64,000 nucleotides of DNA. Origin: an uncultured Flavobacteriaceae bacterium. GTDB lineage: Bacteria > Bacteroidota > Bacteroidia > Flavobacteriales > Flavobacteriaceae. Within the stretch, counting starts at the first letter, position 1. The number at the start of each line of letters is the position of its first letter. A program made the translations under genes and the position numbers. Positions 10,363 to 20,700 of this stretch are shown here, piece after piece. The stretch spans positions 310,001 to 374,000 of the forward strand of contig CALSPF010000002.1 of assembly GCA_943788165.1 (NCBI GenBank), written 5' to 3'. The notes below the pieces were generated by a model. That model worked only from the letters and a program-made list of their open reading frames with translations. It was not told the origin of the DNA and did not search any database.

Positions 10363-11019
10363 TTATTCTTCTCGCACTACAATAAAGGTGGCTTTGGAGC
10401 CAGTGGCTAGGTTCCACTGGTTAGCCATCATCAATTTCCCTTGTTCATCATAGACCCTAACCTCGGCCGTGTTTGGCCCAGAATCGCCTTGATTTAAGGC
10501 AACAAAATCAATTTTATTGAAGCCCAGACTAAGATCAACATCGAGCTTTTTATAGCTTTCAACCAACAAGATATTGGGAGAAAACACATTGTCATTTAAG
10601 CGAACCTGAATTCGATCTCCATCGGGTTGCGAGTGATCGCGAAAGACAATCCGTACCCGTTCTGCATTGCTTTTAAAATCGCCTAAATACTGATCGACTT
10701 TAAAATCGCCCGGGTTTTGTTCTGCCTCGGGAGATTGCAGGCGCTTGAGGTAATCCTCTCCGGGATCCAAAAATTCTTCTTTTAGCCCCATTTGAATGTC
10801 TTGTTCAAAGCTTTTTGGTGCAGCGGTAGGGTTGGGGGTTTTGGATAAAAAGTCTTTTTTGAGAAAGTTGGGTAAGGGGTTTTTTTCGGGCAGTTTAAGC
10901 AAGGATTTTGACGCTGGATCTACCTCAAATTTTTTCTGAACGGGCTTGTTCTCGTTTTGCGCCAAAGCGACAAAAGAGGGCAACAAAGCAGTTAATAAAA
11001 AGAACTTCCGTAGTTTCAT
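10363..11019 (-). CDS. Secreted hypothetical protein
   Basis: 218 aa with signal peptide MKLRKFFLLTALLPSFVALAQ; C-terminal beta-rich region. Confidence 0.7.
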   Translation of the reverse strand: MKLRKFFLLTALLPSFVALAQNENKPVQKKFEVDPASKSLLKLPEKNPLPNFLKKDFLSKTPNPTAAPKSFEQDIQMGLKEEFLDPGEDYLKRLQSPEAEQNPGDFKVDQYLGDFKSNAERVRIVFRDHSQPDGDRIQVRLNDNVFSPNILLVESYKKLDVDLSLGFNKIDFVALNQGDSGPNTAEVRVYDEQGKLMMANQWNLATGSKATFIVVREE

Positions 11020-11128
11020 TTGTCAAACCTATGAAATATATACGTTTTCCCTGAATTTTTAACAGGGATTTAATGTCTGGAGCAACTCAGTAAAATTGCT
11101 GTATTTTCGATTGTAAAAGAGCGCAAAT

Positions 11129-11760
11129 ATGCAACTCACATCACTCGACTGGGGAATCACTCTCCTCTTTTTCATTTTAACCTTAGGGGTTGGCCTATGG
11201 GTGGCTCGTTCAGCGGGTAAATCGACCACCGACTTTTTCTTATCGGGACGTAATATGCCTTGGTGGCTAATGGGTATTTCGATGGTGGCAACGACTTTCT
11301 CAGCTGATACACCTAATCTAGTGACCGATATTGTCCGTACAAATGGAATAGCCGTGAACTGGGTTTGGTGGGCCTTTTTATTGATGGGAATGTTGACTGT
11401 TTTTGTCTACGCCCGTTTGTGGCGAAAGTCAGGGTGGTTACCGATTTAGAATTTTGTGAACTGTGGTATAGCGGCAAGGAGGCCGCTTTTTTGCGCGGTT
11501 TCCGTGCACTTTATCTATGTGTTTTTTTCAATATAATGATCATGGCAAGTGTCTGTTTGGCCGCCATTAAAATTGGTGTGGTAATGCTTGGTTTCAGCCC
11601 AGTAGAAACCGTATTGGTCGCTTTCGTAATCACCGTAATTTACTCCTCCATGGGAGGCTTAAAAGGGGTGATCATCACCGACTTTTTTCAGTTTATATTG
11701 GCCATGGGAGCAACTTTTTGGGCGGCACATTACTTAATTGACCTTCCACAAATTGGTAGA
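11129..11760 (+). pseudogene. Sodium:solute symporter (SSS family), frameshifted and 3'-truncated
   Basis: Frame 1 MQLTSLDWGITLLFFILTLGVGLWVARSAGKSTTDFFLSGRNMPWWLMG...RLWRKSG continues in another frame as VVTDLEFCELWYSGKEAAFLRGFRALYL...IYSSMGGLKGVIITDFFQF. Homology stops at about 11,757, less than half of an expected ~500-600 aa transporter. Confidence 0.9.
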
Positions 11761-11767
11761 TTAAAAC

Positions 11768-12556
11768 TTATTGATACACTCGAATGTAATCCACTATAAA
11801 TTCTTGTGGAAAGATAGAGTCGTCCACACCTGGACCGCCAAAGTGCCCGCCAATGGCTAAATTAAGCAATAAATAAAAGGGTTGGTCAAAAGGCCATATT
11901 GTCGCTGTTCTTTCCTTTGGTGCAAAGGTGTACACATTGATACCATCCACAAAAAAGGCGATGCGTTCTGCGTTCCACTCGGCAGCATAAACATGAAAAC
12001 CTTCCTCAATATTTAGAATAGCGGTCGTTTTACTATTGGCAAAATCCCCGTTTTTATCTTGGGTATGTAGGGTGGTAAAAATCTCTTGAGGTGTTCGGCC
12101 CACATATTCTAGAATGTCAATTTCTCCACTCAATGGCCAACCTACTTCATCAATGTTGCTACCCAGGAGCCAAAAAGCCGGCCAAACACCTAGGCCAATA
12201 GCCAATTTTGCACGGATTTCAAAACGGCCATATTGGAACTGTTTTTTCCCTTTAGTCGAAATTCGTGTTGAGGTATAGCGATCGTTTTCTTTTTTTGCTT
12301 TGAGGTAGAGCATTCCATTTTCTAAGCGGTGATTACTTTTGGTGTAGATTTGTCTCTCTTTATTTCCCCATCCACAGATATCAGGGCATCCGTCACCAAG
12401 TTGAAAAGACCAATCGTTTTCGTTTAGCTCAGTTCCGTTGAATTCCTCTGCCCAGATCAAACTTCGTTCTTGAGCATTAAGTGTAATAAGACTAAAGAGT
12501 AGTCCTATAAGCACAACGGAGTGTTTCATTCGCATTGATAAATTACTTCCCTGCAC
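11768..12556 (-). CDS. GH16 family endo-beta-glucanase (laminarinase-like), secreted
   Basis: GH16 catalytic motif GEIDILEYVGR; LIWAEEFNGTELNENDWSFQLG; WPFDQPFYLLLNLAIGG. Confidence 0.92.
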   Translation of the reverse strand: MQGSNLSMRMKHSVVLIGLLFSLITLNAQERSLIWAEEFNGTELNENDWSFQLGDGCPDICGWGNKERQIYTKSNHRLENGMLYLKAKKENDRYTSTRISTKGKKQFQYGRFEIRAKLAIGLGVWPAFWLLGSNIDEVGWPLSGEIDILEYVGRTPQEIFTTLHTQDKNGDFANSKTTAILNIEEGFHVYAAEWNAERIAFFVDGINVYTFAPKERTATIWPFDQPFYLLLNLAIGGHFGGPGVDDSIFPQEFIVDYIRVYQ

Positions 12557-13961
12557 GTATAATTTTTAACTGGGCAGAAATTTCTTTTGCTCGTTCTTCA
12601 GTTATCTCATAATTACGCATAATGTACATTGCCGTCAAGGTGCCTAAAATAGGCAAACCAGAAAAGAATATGCGAAGTCCAGTAATGGCTGTTTCTGGTT
12701 GTGTTTCTAAACTAGTGTCAAATCCAATCATGGAAAAAATAGCACCACTTAGACCACCCGCAATAGCAAAGCCAAATTTTACCATCCACCAGTAGATGGC
12801 ACCAAAAATCCCTTCACGACGTTTTCCAGAGATCAATTCGTCCAAATCAATAACATCGGCGGTCATTGACATCATTATGGTAAAGAGGCTTCCAATTCCG
12901 AAAGAGAAAAAGGGAAGTGCAATTAAAAATAAATAAGGTTTGCTGGGGATAAATAAGAACCAAAGCAAGATGTATCCGAAAACTGAAATGGATTGAGAGA
13001 TCAAGAAAGCTTTCTTTTTCCCCATCAGTTTTGACATGCGTGCAACAATGGGAATGACCAAAAAAGTCGTTGATAAGGATCCGATACTTCCAAAAAGCGT
13101 TGGCCATATTCCTGCTGCACCTGCATCCCCGTTAAACAAATAATAGACAATGATAAAAAAGGTAAAAGCGGCTACGGTATTGAAGGCATTGAAAATTAAA
13201 AAGGTAGCAAAACAAAGCTTTCTAAAAGGAGAAGATTTAAAGGCTTCTACAAAGCTGAACCAGATTTCGGTGAGACTACCTCCTACATTTTTTAGGTTAA
13301 GCGGCGAGTAATTTTCATTTAAGGTAGATTTGCTTTTTATAAAGATTGCAGGCACCATGGCAAACAAGCCGCAAATGATACCGACCCAGACGGCCAAATC
13401 TCTTACAGCAATATCTGCCGTAGCATACCATTCGGTGTCGTACATAATTACCCAAAACCAAGGAGCGATTACCCATGCCCATTGACCGATCCATTGTGAA
13501 ACAGCCATTATGCTCGTTCGTTCATGAAAATCATCACTCATTTCGTAACCCATGGCCACATAAGGGACACTGAAAACGGTTAAGCCAAGGTAAAAAACAA
13601 AGGACCAAAAAAGGAAATAGACAAAGTTATAGTCAATAGGATTACCTCTAAAGAGTTGCCACATAATAATAAATGAAATTCCCATGATGATTGCACCAAT
13701 GAAAACATACTGTCTTCTTCTCCCCCATTTGGACTTTGTATTGTCTGAGATATACCCCATAATAGGATCTGTGATGGAGTCAAAAATCCGAGGAGCTAAG
13801 GATACCACCCCCCACATCCAGCCTGGAAATCCCAGGTCTTGGACAAGTACCACAATAAAGATACTTATGGCTGCTGGAAACATTTGATTGGCCAGCATCC
13901 CTAAACCAAAAGCAATTTTTTGGCCCATGGGGATTTTTGAAGTGGGTGATTGAATTGACAT
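12543..13961 (-). CDS. GPH/MFS family sugar:cation symporter
   Basis: 472 aa polytopic; DSITDPIMGYISDNTKSKWGRRRQYVFIGAI is the classic GPH signature. Confidence 0.9.
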   Translation of the reverse strand: MSIQSPTSKIPMGQKIAFGLGMLANQMFPAAISIFIVVLVQDLGFPGWMWGVVSLAPRIFDSITDPIMGYISDNTKSKWGRRRQYVFIGAIIMGISFIIMWQLFRGNPIDYNFVYFLFWSFVFYLGLTVFSVPYVAMGYEMSDDFHERTSIMAVSQWIGQWAWVIAPWFWVIMYDTEWYATADIAVRDLAVWVGIICGLFAMVPAIFIKSKSTLNENYSPLNLKNVGGSLTEIWFSFVEAFKSSPFRKLCFATFLIFNAFNTVAAFTFFIIVYYLFNGDAGAAGIWPTLFGSIGSLSTTFLVIPIVARMSKLMGKKKAFLISQSISVFGYILLWFLFIPSKPYLFLIALPFFSFGIGSLFTIMMSMTADVIDLDELISGKRREGIFGAIYWWMVKFGFAIAGGLSGAIFSMIGFDTSLETQPETAITGLRIFFSGLPILGTLTAMYIMRNYEITEERAKEISAQLKIIRAGK

Positions 13962-13971
13962 ATAATACGTT

Positions 13972-15453
13972 TTAATTAATGACTACTGTTTGAAGGGCTT
14001 GTGGGCCAATAGAAATGGTTTTCTTAAGTTGACCGAGTTCAAGCGTATAACTTTTTTCGTTTTCTCCTTCGTTAAAAACAACAACAGAGAAAGAGGTATC
14101 AGGATTTTTGGCAGCTGTAACCATGAGTTCTGGGTCAGTGTTATTGACGTCAATAACCGATGCTCCTGGGCGGATAAATTTACTGAAGTGCGCCATGACA
14201 TAGTAAAGCGGTGTAAAATAGACTTCGTCTTTTTCGGGGTCTACAATTACTGGAGCGATACACCAATTTTTTTTCCAATTGGGACCTCCTTGTTTATCAA
14301 GCACCATATTCCAGTCTACCCAGCCGTCAACCCAATTATTTAGACAGCCAATGATATCTCGAGCATAACGGTTGACAGGAGCATATTTTGGATGTAGGTA
14401 TTTTTTCTCCTCCTCGCGCCATTTATAGCCCCAGTCGGTCGCTTCTTTTTTCCAGTACCAGGCATCGTTTTTCCACACAGGAATTTCGTCATCAACACAG
14501 GCCTCGGTTTGGATTAAATATTTATTGGGTGCCTTTTCATGTGCATATTGTAACGCTTTTGGGAAGAAGTCATAGGTGCTTTCGTACCAGTGAATGGCCG
14601 TACCATCAAAGTGTTTTGCAGTGGATTCATTTTTATACATCGCATCAACCCATTCATTTAGTCCCTCCCGGTTTTGATCGTAACCTAAAATAACCAAATC
14701 TTCTTTCCCATCTTCTTCTAGTTTTGGGCTCAGGTGTTTTTGGACAAAATTGGTCATCTCCTCGGGGCTGAAGATCATACTTTCCCAATTATTACCATTT
14801 CCGTGGGGCTCGTTTTCAACGGTAAATCCCCAAATGTTAATACCCTCTGCTTTGTATGCATCAACATATTTCGAAAAGAATAAAGCCCAAGTATCGTAAT
14901 ATTTTGGCAATAATTTACCGCCCACCCAACTGTTGTTGTCCTTCATCCATGGAGCCGCTGTCCAGGGAGAAGCAAACAAACGAAATCCATCTTCAGAGAT
15001 GGCAATGGCCTCTTTGATCATGGGGATGAGATCATCTTTGTCTTCTTTAATCGAGAAGTGTTCCAAATTGATATCGTTTTCTACGGGCGAATACGAATAG
15101 TTGCTAAGTGAAAAATCACAGGAATTCATGTGGGTACGTGCAAGGGAATAATTGGCACCTTCTTTGGCAAAATAGGCCCGAAGAATTTTCTCCCGATTCT
15201 CCCCCCCAAGTTGATTGAGTAAAGAGGCACTTGCTTCAGTAAAAGCTCCACCAAAACCGCTAATTGTTTGTAAGTGTTTGTTTTGATTGATCTGAAGGGA
15301 AGACGGATGGGTAGATGTTGAGAACGAACTAATTTCAGTGAGTTGATGTCCACTTTCAGAGGTCTCATATACAGTTATATTCATTTTGTTCTCTTGTGCG
15401 AACAAGCCAAAAATTCCTAAAAAGGACAGTAAACTAAGGCTGATTTTTTTCAA
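13972..15453 (-). CDS. GH30 family glycosidase (beta-1,6-glucanase / glucosylceramidase-like), secreted
   Basis: QTISGFGGAFTEASASLLNQL, ASPWTAAPWMKDN, IWGFTVENEPHGNGNNWESM. Confidence 0.92.
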   Translation of the reverse strand: MKKISLSLLSFLGIFGLFAQENKMNITVYETSESGHQLTEISSFSTSTHPSSLQINQNKHLQTISGFGGAFTEASASLLNQLGGENREKILRAYFAKEGANYSLARTHMNSCDFSLSNYSYSPVENDINLEHFSIKEDKDDLIPMIKEAIAISEDGFRLFASPWTAAPWMKDNNSWVGGKLLPKYYDTWALFFSKYVDAYKAEGINIWGFTVENEPHGNGNNWESMIFSPEEMTNFVQKHLSPKLEEDGKEDLVILGYDQNREGLNEWVDAMYKNESTAKHFDGTAIHWYESTYDFFPKALQYAHEKAPNKYLIQTEACVDDEIPVWKNDAWYWKKEATDWGYKWREEEKKYLHPKYAPVNRYARDIIGCLNNWVDGWVDWNMVLDKQGGPNWKKNWCIAPVIVDPEKDEVYFTPLYYVMAHFSKFIRPGASVIDVNNTDPELMVTAAKNPDTSFSVVVFNEGENEKSYTLELGQLKKTISIGPQALQTVVIN

Positions 15454-15457
15454 AATA

Positions 15458-16471
15458 TTATTGTTTTTGATTTAATGAGTTATATTTTTCTTTAACAATA
15501 GAAAAGGCTTTTTTTTTGTTTCGTTCTATATCAACGATTCCCCAGTATTCTTCGTTTGGCGCACCATCATAAGGGACTCCAGAGCTGTTTGGCGCCCAAC
15601 CGCCAATGTCTTGTTGGTTGGGGTTTCCGGCTTTCCACCAACCATCTGTAAAAGAGAAAAGCGTTAGACCATTTACAATGTCTTGTCGTTCGAAAAGTTG
15701 GTTTAATACATTTGCTGTAGCGTCTGCCTGTGCTTTTTGGTTTTCTCCTGCTGTATATCCGTCTTTTTCGATGGCCATATAGCTGTCGGCACCTGCTTCA
15801 GAAAAATACAATGGTTTGGATGAGCGTTTTTCCCATTCAGAAATTAGGCTCCCGGGCAGATCCCAGCGGTATACGTTTACCCCCCAAACGTCTATGGAAG
15901 GGTTTTTTCTCAGCACCTCTTCCGTTGGGATTTCTCCATGGGCTGTAGTTACCGGATGATTTAAATCCAAGGCCTGGATCATCTTTGTGGTTTTCTCTAA
16001 AGCGGTATACCAGTTGTTTACATCTCCATCAAACCATTCGGGATGATAGTTATATTCGTTTCCTAACTCCCAAAATAAAATTGCGGGGTGTGCTTTATAT
16101 TTCCTCACATAATCCAACAAGCTACCCGAGGCTATATCAAAAACGCCCCCTTGATTATAGCCAAAACCAACAATTATTTTTAAATCTGCCGCATGAATCT
16201 TATCAAGAACAATAGAATCATCAATGGGTGCATAAACCCGAATCGTGTTGATGCCGGCTTCTACCATTAGGGCTAAATCTTGGTCAATTGTATCAAAATT
16301 TCGTTTGGTTGATCCTTTTGGAACAGGATGATAACAGATTCCTTTAATTAAATAGGGATTATCATTCACGACTAATTTCCGTCCTTCAATGCGAATAATA
16401 TCGGTGGTGTTCTTTTCACAAGCGAAAAGCAAAATAGTAACGAGAAGGAGGATGGTTGAATACTGCTTCAT
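15458..16471 (-). CDS. Clan-A TIM-barrel glycosidase lipoprotein (GH2-TIM/GH5-like)
   Basis: Lipobox LLFAC; KLVVNDNPYLIKGICYHPVPKG, GINTIRVYAPID, ILFWELGNEYNYHPEWF, PLYFSEAGADSY. Confidence 0.75.
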   Translation of the reverse strand: MKQYSTILLLVTILLFACEKNTTDIIRIEGRKLVVNDNPYLIKGICYHPVPKGSTKRNFDTIDQDLALMVEAGINTIRVYAPIDDSIVLDKIHAADLKIIVGFGYNQGGVFDIASGSLLDYVRKYKAHPAILFWELGNEYNYHPEWFDGDVNNWYTALEKTTKMIQALDLNHPVTTAHGEIPTEEVLRKNPSIDVWGVNVYRWDLPGSLISEWEKRSSKPLYFSEAGADSYMAIEKDGYTAGENQKAQADATANVLNQLFERQDIVNGLTLFSFTDGWWKAGNPNQQDIGGWAPNSSGVPYDGAPNEEYWGIVDIERNKKKAFSIVKEKYNSLNQKQ

Positions 16472-16473
16472 GG

Positions 16474-17754
16474 CTAATAATTAATTTCGCTGATTGTTGC
16501 CCAAATGGCTGATTTATTTCCATCATAGGTTTTCCCCACAGGCATTCCATTTTCTTCTCGACTTAAACCATCAAAAACACCTCGACCCACTAGTGGCCAA
16601 AGGGCGAATTTTGCTTTCCCGTCCACCGTAAATAAACCAAAATTATTTTCGGAAGCCTTAGGTTCATTTGGGTCTTTCCAAGGTTCATCAAACGCAGAAA
16701 AATAGACACAGCTAATGTTTTTTTCTTTTGCCCAATCGCGCATCTTAGTGAAATATAATGCTTGTTTGTATTCATCGGCAGCACGAGTTCCCTTATCACC
16801 AAAAAGATCAGGAGAAGAGGTAGACCAACCAGTCTCACCTATATGAATGGGTTTGTCAATGCCCAATGATTGCATATGGGTTTTCACTTGTGCGTATTGC
16901 ATCTTAGCATAATTAGTCGCTTGCTCCATGGTAAAGTCAATGCGTTCTTCTTTTGTTTTTAAATTGTTCTCCGGCGCTTTTTTCCAAAAGTTTGGATTGT
17001 GATGGGTATCATGGAAAGGATAGGTATGAACAGAAAGATAATCTACGGCTTGCATTAAACTAGTCAGATCATTGTTGTGGTAAGACGTATCGCCTCCACC
17101 CCAAGAAGCAAAATTATCTGAACTTGTAATCCACAATTCTTTTGGTAGTTTTCTTTCTGCTTTCAGTTGCTGTAAATGATTCACCCACTTAAGAATAACC
17201 TTTGGAGCTACATGGTAGTTCCATGCCCAATGTACCATGGCCTCATTCCCCACAGAAATAATTTTGATGATTTCGGGGTATTGGTTGGCTAGATCGACGG
17301 CCTTTTCAATCTCACTGCTGTTGTTGGCTAAACTTTCCTGGCTATGATCTGGTTTGTCGGTCCATGCATCTTTGCAATCAATCCATGTTCCTAACATGAC
17401 ATACATTTCAAAACTAGGGTCTTCGACTTGTATTGCATGAATTGCTTTTACAACATTATGGCTGTGGTCAAACTGAAGATTGTAGGTGCGCAGCAAGCGA
17501 ATGCCCATGGCATGTAGTATCCTTACATCAGCTTTGATTTGCGTAAGGCTGGGTTGGATTTTCCGCGAAGTTGATCGATAGCCACCATAGGAGATGGCTG
17601 GGAAGGCGGGATTCCCCAAAATTTCTGCCGCTGTGTAGTTTTTTTGTACTCTATCGTTAGTTGAACCAGTACAGCTAAGCACAAATAAACTAAGCAACAG
17701 CACTATGTTAAGTACTAACTTATTTGTTCTTCGATAAACGACAAATCTTCTCAT
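16474..17754 (-). CDS. GH17-family-like beta-1,3-glucanase/transglycosylase lipoprotein
   Basis: Lipobox FVLSC; ISYGGYRSTSRKIQPSLTQIKADVRILHAMGIRLLRTY, IISVGNEAMVHW, HIGETGWSTSSP. Confidence 0.85.
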   Translation of the reverse strand: MRRFVVYRRTNKLVLNIVLLLSLFVLSCTGSTNDRVQKNYTAAEILGNPAFPAISYGGYRSTSRKIQPSLTQIKADVRILHAMGIRLLRTYNLQFDHSHNVVKAIHAIQVEDPSFEMYVMLGTWIDCKDAWTDKPDHSQESLANNSSEIEKAVDLANQYPEIIKIISVGNEAMVHWAWNYHVAPKVILKWVNHLQQLKAERKLPKELWITSSDNFASWGGGDTSYHNNDLTSLMQAVDYLSVHTYPFHDTHHNPNFWKKAPENNLKTKEERIDFTMEQATNYAKMQYAQVKTHMQSLGIDKPIHIGETGWSTSSPDLFGDKGTRAADEYKQALYFTKMRDWAKEKNISCVYFSAFDEPWKDPNEPKASENNFGLFTVDGKAKFALWPLVGRGVFDGLSREENGMPVGKTYDGNKSAIWATISEINY

Positions 17755-17757
17755 TTC

Positions 17758-20700
17758 TTAGCCAATGGTTACCTCTATTTGTTGCACTTCGTTTGTTCGG
17801 TTAAAAAGCTGTGAACTTATTTCTGGTGTCAAACTACTTCCTTCTATGGTTAAAGATTCTTCACTGGTGAAGCCAATATTGATGGAAGAATTCGCCCCTT
17901 TTTTATACAGAACAGGTACCTGACAATAGGTAAAGGCGAGAGTGCCTTTATCCAATGGAATGTTGTTCTTTTTGCCTAAAACAGTATAGTAGTTAAATTC
18001 GGCTTCACTATTTAAAAATTCATCTGCCTTAAGAAGTGATGGCTTGAAATGGATAGCTCCCTTTTCGACCTGCACGCCTAATTCACCAAATCGACTTAAA
18101 ATATCTTCTTTTACCTGTCCAGTCATTCCGGGTTGTTGTGCTCCTTTTCCACCTGGTGTGTGCGAATAAGGATCACTTGGGAATGCACCATAATCCTCAG
18201 GCGTTTTGTGAGCGCCAATTCCTGCAACTATTTCATTGTAATGTTTGCTAAGGGAGTTAAAAGCTGGGGTATCTTTTGCTGCTAGGGTTACCTCATAGGC
18301 GGCAACAGATAGCTTGGAAACCATGTGCCAATAAATTGACCCTAGGCCTTCATAACCAAAGAATGTCCCAGAACGCCCAGTAAAGGCTTTGTGGTTAAAG
18401 ACCTGCTCAAAAATGTTGAGGACCTGTTGTCTTTCTTTTTTTGCAAGAGCAGCAAATTGATGAGGCAATTGCCCTAAGGCTGTAGCTAAATCATCCGCAT
18501 TTTTGAAGTTGCCATTGAAATGGAAAACGCCATTGAGATCTTTCGAAACAAGCTGTTGGTTGTTTTTGATAACCAATGCTTTGATGAGTTCAGAACTGTT
18601 TACAGCAGCTTCAGGAATAGTGTTTTTTGAGGCAAAAGTTCCCAAGTCTTTATTGGGGTAAAGGACATAACTTTGTTGATCTTTTCGGTATAATTTACTG
18701 TTGCGTAGAGCGTCAAGAACCGATAAACTTTCGTCTGTATCTAAATAGCCAGAACTCAAAACGGCTACTTGCCCTTCAAGCATTTCGTCGAGATAATCCA
18801 CACTTACATCATGCTCACTGTCAATGGAGATTAGATTGTAGGCATGGTATAAACCATCTTCTCTTTTATTTTTTCGAATAGAATCGTCCATGAAAAGGAG
18901 GGCCGTTTCAACAAAAGAAAGCAGTTGATATTTCGACAGATTTGTTTTCTCTCCAGTAAAACCCTTGTTATAAACACCTTCTCTATAACTACTGGCTGCT
19001 TGCCCCAGAACATCCATGAGTGTTTTTCGTTGCTCATCAGAAATTGTTCCTTGGACAAGTACACTGTGTTGGGTAAATGCCTGGTTTAATGCGCTAAAAA
19101 AGAGGTACATTTCGTTAGAAAGCGCAAATGAAGACGTTGAGGTAGCCGCTAGCGTTTCTTTAAAAAAAGATAAAAATCGGCGTAAATAGTAAAGCGTAAC
19201 CATGGAAACTCCGTTGCCCACCAAAGCATTGTTGGCGTCGTTCCATTCTGGACGTTGGGTATTCATCCAAATTCCTGCCTCTGGGACAAAGTTGGATAGT
19301 TTGGCCATCAAGACAGCCAAGATTTTCTCTATAAAATTAACTTTATAAACCTTGTTGTCTGCTGTGGCTAATAAGGCGCCATCGGCACCAAGTATTTTCT
19401 TTCTCTCTTCGATCTTTTCCTCATTGGCATAGTCATATGCAATGGTATTTTTAGGATCTTTTAGAATGGAATTATAGGGCTTTATGCGGTAGGGAACATT
19501 GGCATAGACAAAGCATTCTTGTGAAAAGAAACGGGTTAATCTTCCCGGATAGTGTTTTTGGGTAAACTCTAAGAATTTCAGCAAATAAATTACTTGATGG
19601 TCACCCCAGTAGCCAATATAGGCCCAAGGATTATTGGGTTCAATTGTTTCCCAGTCAAAACCGTCTTTGGTTACACGATAGGGATTGTATCCGTCAAAGG
19701 TTGTTGCATTCAGGAATTTATGGATCATGCCTAGGATAAAGGCAGGATAAGCATGGGCTAAGGCTTCCCAGTTTTGAAAAATATCTCTCCAGTTTCCTTG
19801 ATAATCCAATATTTTAGACCCATCTATTTCATCTTTGGTGTTTATGGAAAACTTATTCCATGGGCGACTTGGGTCTCCGTGTCGACGGCTAAATTTAAGG
19901 GGCAAGTATTCATAGCAAAGTCGGCTAAAGTCCATATTTTGATCTTGATCTCCCAAGGAAATTAAATCATGTAGTGTAAAGGTTTCTTTTAAGGCCGATA
20001 GCACAACCTCTTTCTCGCCAAAGACATCTTTATTGGCTTTTTGAAAATAGACCAGGAAATCGCTTTTATCGATGGTGTAGTTGTCATCAAAGATTCCTCC
20101 TCGCATGATATTAAACATGGTATTTGCAAAATGGCGCACATTTCTACGACGGTCATTGGTCAATTGAAGTCCGTCTGCTGCACCAACAAGTTGAAGTAGC
20201 TCTTGTGTACCCGCTTCAACATCTTGGTTGATTTGCTTATCTATCTCCCCCTTTTTAAGGACGTCCTCTAGGGCAACTATATCTGTAATACTTTTGTTCA
20301 CTTCGGCAATGATTCTCCAACGTTCACTTTTAGCTGCCGCTAACTCAAAAGAAGAAGACACAAAATAAGCCCCTCTTTCGGCTTTCATTTCCAGTTCTTC
20401 TATAACTCCATTACCTTGCCTGAAACTGTTCAACTGTTTAGACGATAAAAGGTGTGTAGGATTGTTTAATCCACTAGACCAAACAAGGTTTGTTTTTAAT
20501 GCCTCACTGGGCTCTGCACGGTCAACAATTATGGCACTTAAAGAAAAAATCCCAACACCAGATTCGCGATGTAATTCTGATTTTTTATAGGCATCGACCA
20601 GGTTACTACTTGCTTTTTGTAAGTCTTCTCCAACGCCATAAGGAAGAATGTTTTGAAGTCCGTCGAGCAGTTCTATTTGAGTTGCTTCTGTTGAGGTGTT

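Noticed and set aside
11365-11799. 144-aa ORF as an independent transporter gene
   Set aside because: It is the frameshifted continuation of the upstream SSS ORF; its last residues are read from antisense GH16 sequence.
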